From Primulina eburnea (lineage: Eukaryota > Streptophyta > Magnoliopsida > Lamiales > Gesneriaceae), in contig NC_133103.1 of the NCBI RefSeq assembly GCF_022965805.1, positions 45,588,047 through 45,652,046 on the forward strand: a stretch of 64,000 nt of DNA, in the 5' to 3' direction. Positions 12,480 to 22,800 of the stretch are shown here, piece by piece. Numbering within the stretch: position 1 is the stretch's first letter; every line of letters starts with the position of its first letter. The notes under the pieces were generated by a model. That model saw only the letters and a program-made list of their open reading frames with translations. It had not been told where the DNA came from and searched no databases. A program made the position numbers and the translations under genes.

Positions 12480-14911
12480 AAAATGGAGAGAATCTATATA
12501 TTATATTTAATTGTTTTGAGGATTTCAATATCAAATATAAGAAAATTTGTTATCTCCTGATCATGAAAGATGAATTCGAAAATAGGTCCACTGTTTCCAT
12601 ATGGAGGAAGATCGTAACAATGAATCAGTCGTAGTTTGAACGTCCACTGCCAGGTTGAAGGTTCCACTTCACGAACATAACCGAATAAAGGGGCCATTAG
12701 GGTATGAAAGACTTATTGGCTACAAAATGAATTTGAGCACGGTTTTGGAATTTGGCAGCGTATTTGTAATCTGGCTGTTGTGTGTGATGATAATATATCA
12801 TGCAAATTTATATATGTATTTATAGATTAAAAAAACATTAGTTTTAAATTAAAAAAAATGGCTTCAAACGAAGCAAAATTTTTGGAACATGTGTCAAATT
12901 TCAGAATTCAGATGTAAATTTTAATTTTATTTGGTTTTTAATTCCGACTTGTATTAGGTTTATAATTCCCATAAGGGAATTTAATTTTTGGATTTGAAAT
13001 TTGAAAGTAATTTAATTTTGTTTGTTATTCCTAGAAGAGATTCAATTTTCAAGTATTATACATACACATACATTAATATATAGTTTTAATAATGAATTAA
13101 ATATCTTTAATCATTTATTATAATAACATTTCTCGATTATTTCCTTTTTTAGAATGTCTATTTAGATGATAAATTACTTAAAATAGCAGATAACTCTGTT
13201 TTTATATATATAGATAATCGTATATATATTTGTTATAAATAATGTAGTTAACTCTCCTACGAAATATTATATTCTTGTTGTCGCACGTCGAGACATGGAT
13301 TATCTTAATTTGAGACAGATAGCAAGTTCCATCATCTATGATTCCATTGATGAAAAGAGTTACAATAAGATTATCTGATGTTGCATTTCATGGGTGAAAC
13401 GATCTCACTTTAAACGGGTGAATTTGAAATTAAATATATGAATATTTTTTAGAGGATTTCAATATCAAATATAAACAAATATCAAATATAAGAAAATTTG
13501 TACCTCCTGATCATGGAAGATGCATTCGAAAGTAGGTCCACTGTTTCCATATTGAGGAAGATCGTAACAACGAATTAGTCGTAATTTGGAAGCCCACTGC
13601 CAGGTTGAAGGTTACACTTCATGAACATAATTGAATAAATGGACCATTAGGGTATCAAAGACATATTGGCTACAAAATGAATTTGAGCACGTTCTTGGAA
13701 TTTGGCAGAGTATTTGTAATCTGGCTGTTGTGTGTGATGATAATATATCATGCAAATTTATATATGTATTTATAGATTAAAAAAGCATTAGTTTTAAAAC
13801 GATTTCAAACGAAGCAAAATTTTTGGAACATGTGTCAAATTTCAGAATTCATATGTAAATTTTTGTATTTGGTTTTTTATTCCGACTTGTATTAGCTAGG
13901 TTTATAATTCCCAGAAGGGAATTTAATTTTTGGATTTGAAATTTGTAATGTAATTTAATTTGGTTTGTTATTCCTAGAAGAGATTCAATTTTCAAGTATT
14001 ATACATACACATACATTAATATACAGTTTAATAAGGAATTAAATATCTTTCATCATTTATTATAATAACATTCTCGATTATTTCTTTTTTTAGAATGTCT
14101 ATTTAGATGGGAAATTACTTAAAATAGCAGACAACTCTGCTTTTATATATACATATATATATATAATCGTATATATATTTGTTATAAATAATGTAGTTAA
14201 CTCTCCTAAGAAATATTAAATTCTTGTTGTCGTACGTCGAGACATGGATTATCTTAATTTGAGACAGATAGCAAGTTCCATCATCTATGATTCCATTGAT
14301 GAAAAGAGTTACAATAAGATTATCTGTTGTTGCATTTCATGGGTGAAGCGATCTCACTTTAAAATTTCGGGTGAACTTGAAATTAGATATAAGAATTTTT
14401 TTTAGAGGATTTCAATATCAAATATAAGAAAATTTGTACCTCCTGATCATGAAAGATGCATTGGAAAGTAGGTCCACTGTTTCCATATGGAGGAAGATCG
14501 TAACAACGATTTAGCTGTAGTTTGAAAGCCCACTGCCAGGTTGAAGGTTCCACTTCACGAACATAACTGAATAAAGGGACCATTAGGGTATGATGAAAGA
14601 CTTATTGGCTACAAAATGAATTTGAGCATGGTCTTGAAATTTGGCAGAGTATTTGTAATATGGCTGTTGTGTGATATATCATGCAAATTTATATATGTAT
14701 TTATAGACTAAAAAACATTAGTTTTAAATTATTAATAAACGATTTCAAACGAAGCAAAATTTTTGGAACATGTGTCAAATTTCAGAATTCATATGTAAAT
14801 TTTAATTTGTATTTGGTTTTTAATTCCGACTTGTATTAGCTAGGTTTATAATTCCCATAAGGGAATTTAATTTTTAGATTTGAAATTTGAAATGTAATTT
14901 AATTTGGTTTG

Positions 14912-14955
<44 letters not shown>

Positions 14956-15170
14956 ATCGTATATACATTTGTTATAAATAATGTAGTTAACTCTGCTACG
15001 AAATATTATATTCTTGTTGTCGCACGTCGAGACATGTATTATCCTAATTTGAGACAGATCGCAAGTTCCATCATCTATGATTCCATTGATGAAAAGAGTT
15101 ACAATAAGATTATCTGATGTTGCATTTCATGGGTGAAGCGATCTCACTTTAAATTCAGGTGAATTTGAAA
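12480..15170 (-). repeat. Roughly 950-bp tandem triplication containing the RPA-like first exon
   Basis: Three units begin near 12480, 13440 and 14390. Each holds the 144-nt first exon (12554-12697, 13504-13647, 14440-14583) followed by the same upstream sequence, with landmarks such as GTGTCAAATTTCAGAATTC and CGAGACATG(G/T)ATTATC. In unit 1 the splice donor after GAG is ATAACA; units 2 and 3 keep GTACAA. Unit 2 has a stop inside the exon. Unit 3 is open and lacks an internal segment, replaced by a TA run at 14913-14951. Confidence 0.9.
14913..14951. repeat. (TA)n microsatellite
   Basis: Pure TA dinucleotide run of about 38 bp within the third tandem unit, at the point where that unit lacks about 200 bp found in the other two. 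Confidence 0.95.
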
Positions 15171-15493
15171 TTAATCACAAGAATTAGTAAATATGACTAA
15201 ATTAACTAAAAATGAATTTGAAATTCACGTAATTTTAATTGTCTGAACAAGTTAAACTGATTTGAAACGACTTAGATCCAAACACAATATGATATAATAT
15301 GGAAGTTTAATCGTCCGAACAAGTTAAATTGATTTCAAACATAACTAATTTTACTAGAGATAACAATATAATTTTTTTTCGTTGAATGCATTTTTGGTTC
15401 TATATTTGCTATTTTGATTCTATATATGATTAAATTTCAGTTTTGTTTATCATTTTTTTAAAAATCTATTCTTTTTCTCATGATCATATCAGC
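15171..15493. other. AT-rich spacer
   Basis: Spacer between the exon triplication and the hAT element. It contains a degenerate local repeat of GAACAAGTTAAA(C/T)TGATTT (near 15246 and 15318). No gene seen. Confidence 0.5.
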
Positions 15494-16629
15494 TAGACCT
15501 GGCCAAAGTCAGGTCTGACCCGAGCCTGAACCGGAACTAGCCCGTGGTCAATGGGTCGATTAACCGGATTAACGGGTTTGACCCAGAATCGTGGCCGAAA
15601 CTACCCTAAGTCGGCCCGGTTACAATTTATGGCTAAAAACTCGTGACCTGCCTAGTTGGACGGGTCTGACCCGACGGGTCGGACAATACTTGCTGGTTCA
15701 AATCGGACCAAAATTGGTGAGTTGACCGTTGCAAAATAAATTTCCGGTTTTTCTCATATTTTTCACACAATTTTCTCTCAATCTCTAATTCACAATTCTT
15801 TCTTGATTATAAAGTTATCGAGTTCGAGCATCCCCATTTCCTTCATTCAATGTCGTTATCTATGATCTTGATTTTTTTGATGAGGAACATCAAGAACGAA
15901 AACAAGAGGTTCATCAAACACATCATCATCAAAGTCAAGAAAGTACAAACAATCCGATATCTTCACCAAACATTTCAAAAATGTGACGCTTTCCTCCGGT
16001 GATATCCAAGCCAAATGCAAATATTGTTCGAAAACTTAAAAATTTCAACAAGAATGCGCTTTTGGAACTTTAAAGTGGCACGCCGAGAAAAATCATCATG
16101 TGGAAATTGGTAGTGATCGTTCTCAAACTCAAATTCTTACAGTCTCTTCACAATCGGGTAATGATTCTCAATTTTTTAATTTTTTGAAGCTAAATTTAGA
16201 GAAAAAACGGCTAAATCTTGTGTGGTTGAATAACTTTCTTTTAGTTTTAATAGTAAACTATCTTTTGAAAATTGGCTTCTACATTGCAAACCTTAAATTA
16301 GACATATCTAACGAAATACACTCAAATGCGCAATTAAAAAATTAGTCGTTGCACAAAAAAATAAATTAAAAGAATTTGTTAGTTTAAATAATAAAGTGTG
16401 AGGCCCGGGGCCGAAGAGGGCGGGGGGTGATCGCCGGTGCCATCAGTTGCACAGACAATGAGCGGCTCCTAGCAAGCTTCTAGGTGGAGGGAACATAAAT
16501 GAACCGACCCACATGGGAATGAGAGGGATCCCGAGACTGTTCAATGTAATGGACTGTATAGTTGAAGAGGCCTTAAAAGATTTGATTGATACTACTCATA
16601 TCACGAAGGTGCATCTTCTTTTAGGTAGC

Positions 16630-16730
16630 TCATCACATAAGAACTCCAAAGTTAAGCGTGCTTGACTTGGGGCAATTTTGGGATAGGTGACCTCCTAAGA
16701 AGTTTCCTAGGGTGCGTGTGAGTGAGAACA
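16630..16730 (+). ncRNA. 5S-rRNA-like segment in the left Cassandra LTR
   Basis: Contains AGAACTCCAAAGTTAAGCG, TGCTTGACTTGG and TAGGTGACCTCCTAAGAAGT, which line up with the 3' half of plant 5S rRNA including the A-box and C-box promoter regions. It differs from functional 5S at several positions and lies in an LTR, so it is a 5S-derived module, not a ribosomal gene. Confidence 0.8.
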
Positions 16731-17096
16731 TAAGCAGGATGGAAAGACTCGTCTTGGTACAGTGAGGACAGTCGTCAAATCTGGGGCGTTAGAAGTGGTA
16801 TTAGAGCCGACCTCTCTTAATACGGTGTGGTTCGGGGACGAACCAAGCGGAAGCTGGTGGGCATGTGAGGCTCGGGGCCGACGAGGACGGGGCGTGATCG
16901 CCAGTGTCATCAGTTGCACGGACAATGAGCGGCTCTTGACAGGCTTCTAGGTGGAGGGAACATGAATGAACCGACCCACACGAAAATGAGAGGGATTCCG
17001 AGACTGTTCAATGTAATAGACTGTACAGTTGAAGAGGGCTTAAAAGATTTGATTGGTACTACTCATATCACGAAGGTGCATCTTTTTTTCGGTAGC

Positions 17097-17197
17097 TCAT
17101 CACATAAGAACTCCAAAGTAAAGCGTGCTTGACTTGGGGCAATTTTGGGATGGGTGACCTCCTGGGAAGTTTCCTAGGGTGCGTGTGAGTGAGGACA
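17097..17197 (+). ncRNA. 5S-rRNA-like segment in the right Cassandra LTR
   Basis: Second copy of the module. It reads GATGGGTGACCTCCTGGGAA, closer to genuine 5S rRNA than the left copy (GATAGGTGACCTCCTAAGAA), so the left LTR carries more mutations here. Confidence 0.8.
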
Positions 17198-19517
17198 TAA
17201 GCACACTGGAAAGACTCGTCTTGGTACAGTGAGGACAGTCGTCAAATCTGGACCGTTACATAAAATTTCTTTGTGTTCGGATATTTGGATCGTTCATTGG
17301 CAAAGTTGTTCATATATAGGTATTATATGTTATTGGATTGATAGTTTTGAAACATTCAAAATATATTGCATGTATATATATGTTTTAATGAACACACACG
17401 AAATAAAATATTTCTCAATTTATATTTTTTTTATTTTAGAATATATGTTCTAAATTCTCAAGTTTTTTCAATTTCTTTTGATAATGCTAGTGAAAATACT
17501 TCTTGTATTAGTGACTTATTGAAATATGTAAATCATTACTATGTGATAGATTTTTCATATTAGATGCACATGTCATATTTTAAATTGTGTGTTAAAAATG
17601 AACTAAAAAAGTTATCATCCCATATTCAACCAATAAGGAACCCAATTCATTATCTATGGACACATCCTCAAGTTATGAAACAATTTGACAAATTTTTTGC
17701 AAAATAAATTTTATGAGACCAAAATGGTTTGCACGAGACGTTCTAACTCGTTGGAATTCAACAATATAAATTATTATTATCGTATTTTGAATATAAAGAT
17801 TTATTATTTATAATTTTCAGCGACATGTTTAAGCTCGTGATATTCATTTATTTTCGAATCAATAGAAAATATACACTAGTATTTGTGAAGTTTTAAAAGT
17901 TTTTAATGATGCTAGAGACCAATTATCTGGTCTTTATTATTCTAATTCTCATTTAGTTTTAACACATTGTTGTAACATCACATATATTTTTAGTGAACAT
18001 ATTAATCTAGTGATGATGTTTAGTTCAATGTATTTATGTAATGAAAGCGAAATGAGAAAAATATTTTTTATAAATTCCTGAAATATTTTTATATGCTTTT
18101 GTTTTAGATCATATACTAAATTGTATTATTTACAAAAATGTTAATATCATATTATGATTCTTTACACCATACTACGGAAACAGTTCTTAATATTTCATTG
18201 ATTTAAAAAAAATTAAAACTCATTATATGATATTTATAATGAATATAACAACAAATATGATGAACAAATTGTTCCACATGAATCATAATTCATTATCATT
18301 AACAATATTACTTCTAAAATTACTAAATAACAATATTTATTAAAGGAAAAGGAAATATCCACGAAGATCCTCAAGTTCCGGCCAGGAACTTGAGAATTAT
18401 TTTAGCACTACTTTTCATTTTAGCGATGAAGATAAGAAAACTTTCAACATATTGCGATAGTGGCGGCAAAAAAAGACAAATATATTCAATTTTGTCTATA
18501 ATGAAAAAGAAATTGTAGCTTGCTCAATTTCAACGGTTGCAGTGGTTCAATGTTTTAGTAGGAGGAAGTACATTAGACGATAGATATTCTAGCTTAATAT
18601 TAGAAAATTTGAAAGCTCGATGTTTGCTCAATAATTGGTTAAAAGCCGCTGACCAAACACACCATGTTAAAAGTGAAGAAGAATACCAAGACGAAACTAG
18701 CTAGGGAGCATCAGAAAAAACGACGGGAGGAAATGCGAGTGAATGTGATTGATCATAATGAAATATAATAGATTTTATATCAGAAGTTAAAAGTTGAAAT
18801 GTAATAGAATTTTTATTGAGAAAATGTAATATTTTTTATTGGGATAATGAAATAATATTTGATAGAGTTTTAATAAGTGCAATTGATAAGTGTCTTTTTT
18901 ACATGTTTTAATTGTGTTATTTTAATCTATTATTGCATTAGTTTATGATATCGAATATGCATTTTATCATTTTTATTCATAATTTATGCATATTGTTCGT
19001 CTCTCACATGTTTCGTTTGATTTATAGGTGGACTTGATCAAAAAGAAAGAAATTATTGGCTAAGTTGCGAAGAGGGCCCTCAAGCAAATAAAGAATATTT
19101 GCGTGAAGGGCGTGCAAGGGCGATATGTTTTACCCGCTCCAACACACCATTTTGAAGAACTGAATATGCAACACCGAGGAGCTCGCACTAGGGCGGTAAA
19201 ATCCGACCATATATATATAGGTTGGCCCGAACCTGGCTGTTAATCCAGACCGGACCCAAAGCCGAACCCAGATCGTCGGGTTCACAATTAGAGCTAACAG
19301 TTACAGTTAAAGTCAGGATTTTCTCGGCCCGGCTCCATCCCAGCCCGTGGCCAGATCTAACAATAACACTCATCGTGAAAAATCATTAAAATTATAAAAA
19401 CTTTAAAAAAATGATAATCAAAATTGCAAAATGTAAAATGGCCTCGGATATTAATAACAGAAAATTGAGGCTTGGGCCTAGGGCGGTCCCAAATGTAAAA
19501 TTCTAAGAGAGGTTTCT

Positions 19518-19543
19518 TTTTTTTTTTTTTTTTTTTTTTTTTT
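19518..19543. repeat. Poly-T run
   Basis: About 25 consecutive T residues. If it is the poly-A tail of a minus-strand retrocopy, no recognisable body was seen. Confidence 0.9.
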
Positions 19544-19615
19544 TGTAAAGATAATAAAATTTGAAATATTTTATTTGTATTTGAGAACCGAAGACAAACG
19601 CCAACCACGTATTTG

Positions 19616-19616
<1 letters not shown>

Positions 19617-19658
<42 letters not shown>
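19617..19658. repeat. (TTA)n microsatellite
   Basis: About 14 TTA repeats turning into AATAAT, roughly 200 bp upstream of the CSA-like start codon. Confidence 0.95.
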
Positions 19659-19660
<2 letters not shown>

Positions 19661-19855
19661 AATAATAAAATATAAGTACAGCCTGACTTTACCAGCAATT
19701 TCTGAGCTTAATGGAGATGGTGAACAAACTGTTCGTAAATTAAACAAAAAATTAGTATTTGTGTAATTTTTGATTCAGTTTCTTGCCTGATTCGATCAGT
19801 TGGTAGCTGAAATTGTTCAAGTGGCGGGGAGAAGCAGATCGAAGATGCGAGTAAG

Positions 19856-22800
19856 ATGTGGAAGGAGACTAGAGACAGAGAATTCGGTAACCTTCGCCCT
19901 AATTCATTCGTTAATCGTATTGCCAGAGCTCGTCTTTCTTCCACTCAACTCTCCAATTACAAGGAAATCGTATCTTCTCACCGTGGCTCCATCGATTCTC
20001 TTCAGGTCCTTTCTCACTGCTCACTTTAGTTTTTTGTTTTTTGTTTTTTTTTTTTAATTATTTCTTCGATTTGATACTTACTTGAAGAACTGTTGGTGAT
20101 TATGTTGTGATTTTTTTAAGGTTTTGTAGTTTCATCTGGTTTTCACTTGAAAAAAATATGATAATGATGTCAAAAGTTGCTGCTGCTATTGATTTTGTAT
20201 TTTCGGGGCATTGGTTCTTTATGATTTATGCCCCGCTAAAACTGAGCTATATGCTGAACTTTTTTGGCCATATCATTGGGTTTTCCTGCATCTTTGAGGG
20301 CCATTAAAATTTTAAGGCTGTGAGATTACTATGATTGAAACGGCGAATCATTTTTAATTTTTTTTTTTAACTCTTAACTGAAGTTAATGGAAACAAACAT
20401 CCTATGTCTTTTGCTCCAAAAATCTTGCGTTTGTTTCAGTGGAGTATCACGTTTGTTTTTTTTTTTCTTTTTATAAATTGCTAGATTAAAAAATTTGATA
20501 GGGTGGTTCATGATGGTAAGTTAAGAGTTACATTATTTCTCACTTGTATTATTTCTTGAGCTAGTGTGATTAAACTTATGCTGCATGGACGTTTCCTCTT
20601 TGAGCAAAAATATCTTTGTGATTTGGTGTAATGCTATGTTTTTCCTTAAAAAATGTGGCCCTGTTGCAATTCAAGATCAGGTTGATTTGACGGAGGGTAG
20701 ATATTTACTGGCTGGTGCAGCAGATGCAACTGTTGCTATCTATGATATTCAACGTGCAACAAATTATGAGGGGGGTGGCCTGATTGCAAAGCACAAGTCA
20801 GTATTTGTCATTAACAAACAGCATGAGAATGGACATAAATATGCCATATCCTCAGCGGCTCAGCCATTTGGTATCCAATTGACACAGGATTGTTCGCAAC
20901 TGGTTCTTATGATCATCATGTTAATGTCTGGGATACAAATTCCACACAAGCAAGTCTTGTTTCTTTTGTATCTTTGGATAAAATTTTGAATCCTTCTACC
21001 ATCTCGCATTACTTAATATTTCTAATACAGGTTGTACAGAATTTTAAAATGCCTGGAAAGGTTTATAAAATTGCTATGTCTCCACAAGCAAGAGCTCACA
21101 TGTTAATTGCTGCTGGAACCGAGGATGTCCAAGTTCGTTTATGTGATATAGCCTCCGGTGCATTTGCCCACACATTATCAGGTCATCGTGGTATGTAAAT
21201 AGTTCTACATCACCTTGTCTAACATTAACCTTCTTGGCACTCACTTTAGAGTTTGACAGGAAAGTATGGATGTTGTTTGTGCACATGTGATTCTCATATA
21301 GTTGCAAGTTGTTGCAGTTATTGGAAGGGGGATAGTTAGGAAGCAGCAACTGTTTCCGTCATAGAGCGGTTGATACATTGTGTTTGAGCTGCTTTATATT
21401 TGAGTTGCGTGTTACCAACAACTATAGCTTTTACCTAAACAACAAGCATTTGACACTAAAGTTTTTTCCTGTTAGAAACAAAAAACTAGCTGGTAGAGTG
21501 TTATTAGGGCTAATCAATTGCTGACTGAGATCTTACAACTGATTTTAAAGGATATTTTTCTCAATCCTGAATTTCCTGGGCTGCTTTCGCATTTTGGTAA
21601 TCGAAAATTCGTACTTGACATGATTAGACTACTTCAGCATGAATACCAAGAGAAGGTAAACACATAATAGCATTAGCGAACTAAGAACCAAAAACTTGTC
21701 CTTCATAACTATACATTTAGATGAGAACTAATTTCTATTCTGCCTCTGAATATGGTATATGCACTAGTATAATTAATTTGGAGTAGGTTAGAAATCAGCA
21801 AAGTTGACATGGGGCAGCAGCAATATGATTTATCATTCGATGTATGCTTCTATTGATAACAGTTCGTTCTTCTTTTTTTTAGCTGAAGTTTTGAGTTATC
21901 TACTTGTTAATTCAGAAAAGAAATTTGAATATTTCTAGTAAATCAAGACAACATCTTTCCAAAGGGATGAACTATCAATTTTGATGTATAAAAGAAACTG
22001 TAGAACAAATCAGCCTTATTTCTAAGTATAGGAAAATTGTAGACTGGACAAATTGTTCCATATAATAGACGGTACCTATTTTTATATTTATTTTTGCTTC
22101 TGTTCTTACACTGCTACCTATTTCCTTAAACTGTCTCAAGTTTGTATATACACCTTCATTCAACAATCTGACTTTATGAGTATAGTGCCTTTTCGTTCAC
22201 CCCTATAAGAAGCTAATGTTTTCGGTCTCAAGTTACCTTGTCTTCATAATTAAATTACTAAACATAATAATGCTAATTGTGTTAAACTTTCTTTGTTTCT
22301 GCCACCAACTAAATATTCCTTGCTCTTCCTTCAATTTTGTAGTGAATAGAAAGTAGTTTATTTTGTTGACAATACCAATTCGGTGTTAGATCTTGTAGGA
22401 AATTCACGCTTTTGATATGATGTGATGGATCTTTATTCGTTATATTTGTTTGTTATGATAGATGGTGTAATGTCATTGGAGTGGTCTACTTCTAGTGAGT
22501 GGGTTTTGGTAACCGGAGGATGTGATGGTGCTATACGTTTTTGGGACATTAGGCGTGCTGGATGCTTTCATATTTTAGATCAATCCCATTCTCAGCTTGG
22601 AAGACGCCCGCCTCTTCTATCACGCACAACAACTAATAAGGTTCCTTATTTTCTAGTACCAAGACAAAAACAATTGATATATGTGTTTTAAGATACATAA
22701 TTTAGCCTGAAGAATAAGATGGTTGATATTGTTATCCTTTGCATGTTTCTATACTTATGCTATTGTTTTAATTAAGACACCTTGAAATTTAGTTTGCTTG

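Larger units (their letters stand above)
5125..12697 (-). pseudogene. RPA70-like gene of the Helitron, split by a Copia insertion
   Basis: RPA70 binds single-stranded DNA through OB folds; Helitron copies are thought to help rolling-circle transposition. Exon 1 (12697-12554) reads STWQWTFKLRLIHCYDLPPY. Exon 2 (about 12436-12195) has KYKIMFMNKTNVCEIFDD. Exon 3 starts at 12108 after a TTTCTAG acceptor with DVIGKIIPRD, and is cut by the Copia element between 12099 and 6201. Further pieces are KLLCTLWGNFVDEIMTYLGT (about 6035-5975), a stretch at 5760-5600 containing SAPNIMKELSNAKDIFRTIE, and the C-terminal OB fold (5526-5125) with WWYLSCKKCP and YREKCDKF, where one expected zinc-binding Cys appears to be Arg. 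Internal stops (for example after GDELLL near 5945) show it is dead. Confidence 0.8.
1..14583 (-). mobile_element. Degenerate Helitron carrying Rep/helicase and RPA-like genes, with nested insertions
   Basis: Minus-strand translations show, from high to low coordinate, three copies of an RPA70-like first exon, the remaining RPA-like exons, and then Helitron Rep-type sequence that runs off the window start. Plant autonomous Helitrons are known to carry a Rep/helicase gene and often an RPA70-like gene, so one element is the simplest reading. It is full of stops and frameshifts and is interrupted by a TRIM (4298-4648) and a Copia element (6202-12098). The 3' terminal hairpin and CTRR end would lie before base 1 and the 5' end was not located, so the outer limits are approximate. 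Confidence 0.65.
16397..17260 (+). mobile_element. Cassandra-type TRIM retrotransposon with 5S-derived LTRs
   Basis: Two 397-bp direct repeats (16397-16793 and 16864-17260) start TGTGAGGC and the right one ends CGTTACA. The 70-bp interior has a PBS-like TGGTATTAGAGCC (16796-16808) directly after the left LTR and GAAGCTGGTGGGCA before the right LTR. Flanks TAAAG and TAAAA give a target duplication with one mismatch. Each LTR contains sequence related to plant 5S rRNA, the hallmark of Cassandra elements. There is no coding capacity. The 70-bp interior is very short. Confidence 0.9.
15850..18765 (+). pseudogene. hAT transposase remnant (BED finger to C-terminal dimerisation region)
   Basis: About 15985-16110 reads as a BED zinc finger: CKYC, then LKWHAEKNHH, with one stop between. 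About 17470-17560 gives VFSISFDNASENTSCISDLL, matching the transposase catalytic region. About 17650-17705 gives HPQVMKQFDKFFAK. About 18420-18640 gives the dimerisation region in two frames, including ACSISTVAVVQ and DDRYSSLILENLKARCLLNN. Frameshifts, stops and the 16397-17260 insertion make it non-functional. Confidence 0.75.
15494..19359 (+). mobile_element. Decayed hAT transposon with a nested Cassandra TRIM
   Basis: Left end TAGACCTGGCCA and right end (reverse complement) TAGATCTGGCCA form 12-bp terminal inverted repeats with one mismatch, and both subterminal regions are GC-rich runs of CCGG/CCCG motifs typical of plant hAT elements. The interior carries transposase fragments. No clear 8-bp target duplication was found (ATATCAGC against ACAATAAC), so one end may be rearranged or belong to a related small element near 19190-19359. 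Confidence 0.7.
18766..19855. other. hAT 3' sequence and the region upstream of the CSA-like gene
   Basis: Contains the hAT right subterminal region, a poly-T run (about 19518-19543) and a TTA microsatellite (about 19617-19658). The segment 19690-19855 is the likely promoter and 5' UTR. The Leu- and Lys-rich open frames here are translations of the simple repeats. No convincing TATA box could be assigned. Confidence 0.5.

Noticed and set aside
16637..17195. Genuine 5S rRNA genes
   Set aside because: Only partial, mutated similarity and embedded in LTRs with PBS and PPT; better explained as Cassandra modules.
19357..19766. Poly-Ile and poly-Leu ORFs upstream of the CSA-like gene
   Set aside because: Translations of the TTA microsatellite and poly-T run.
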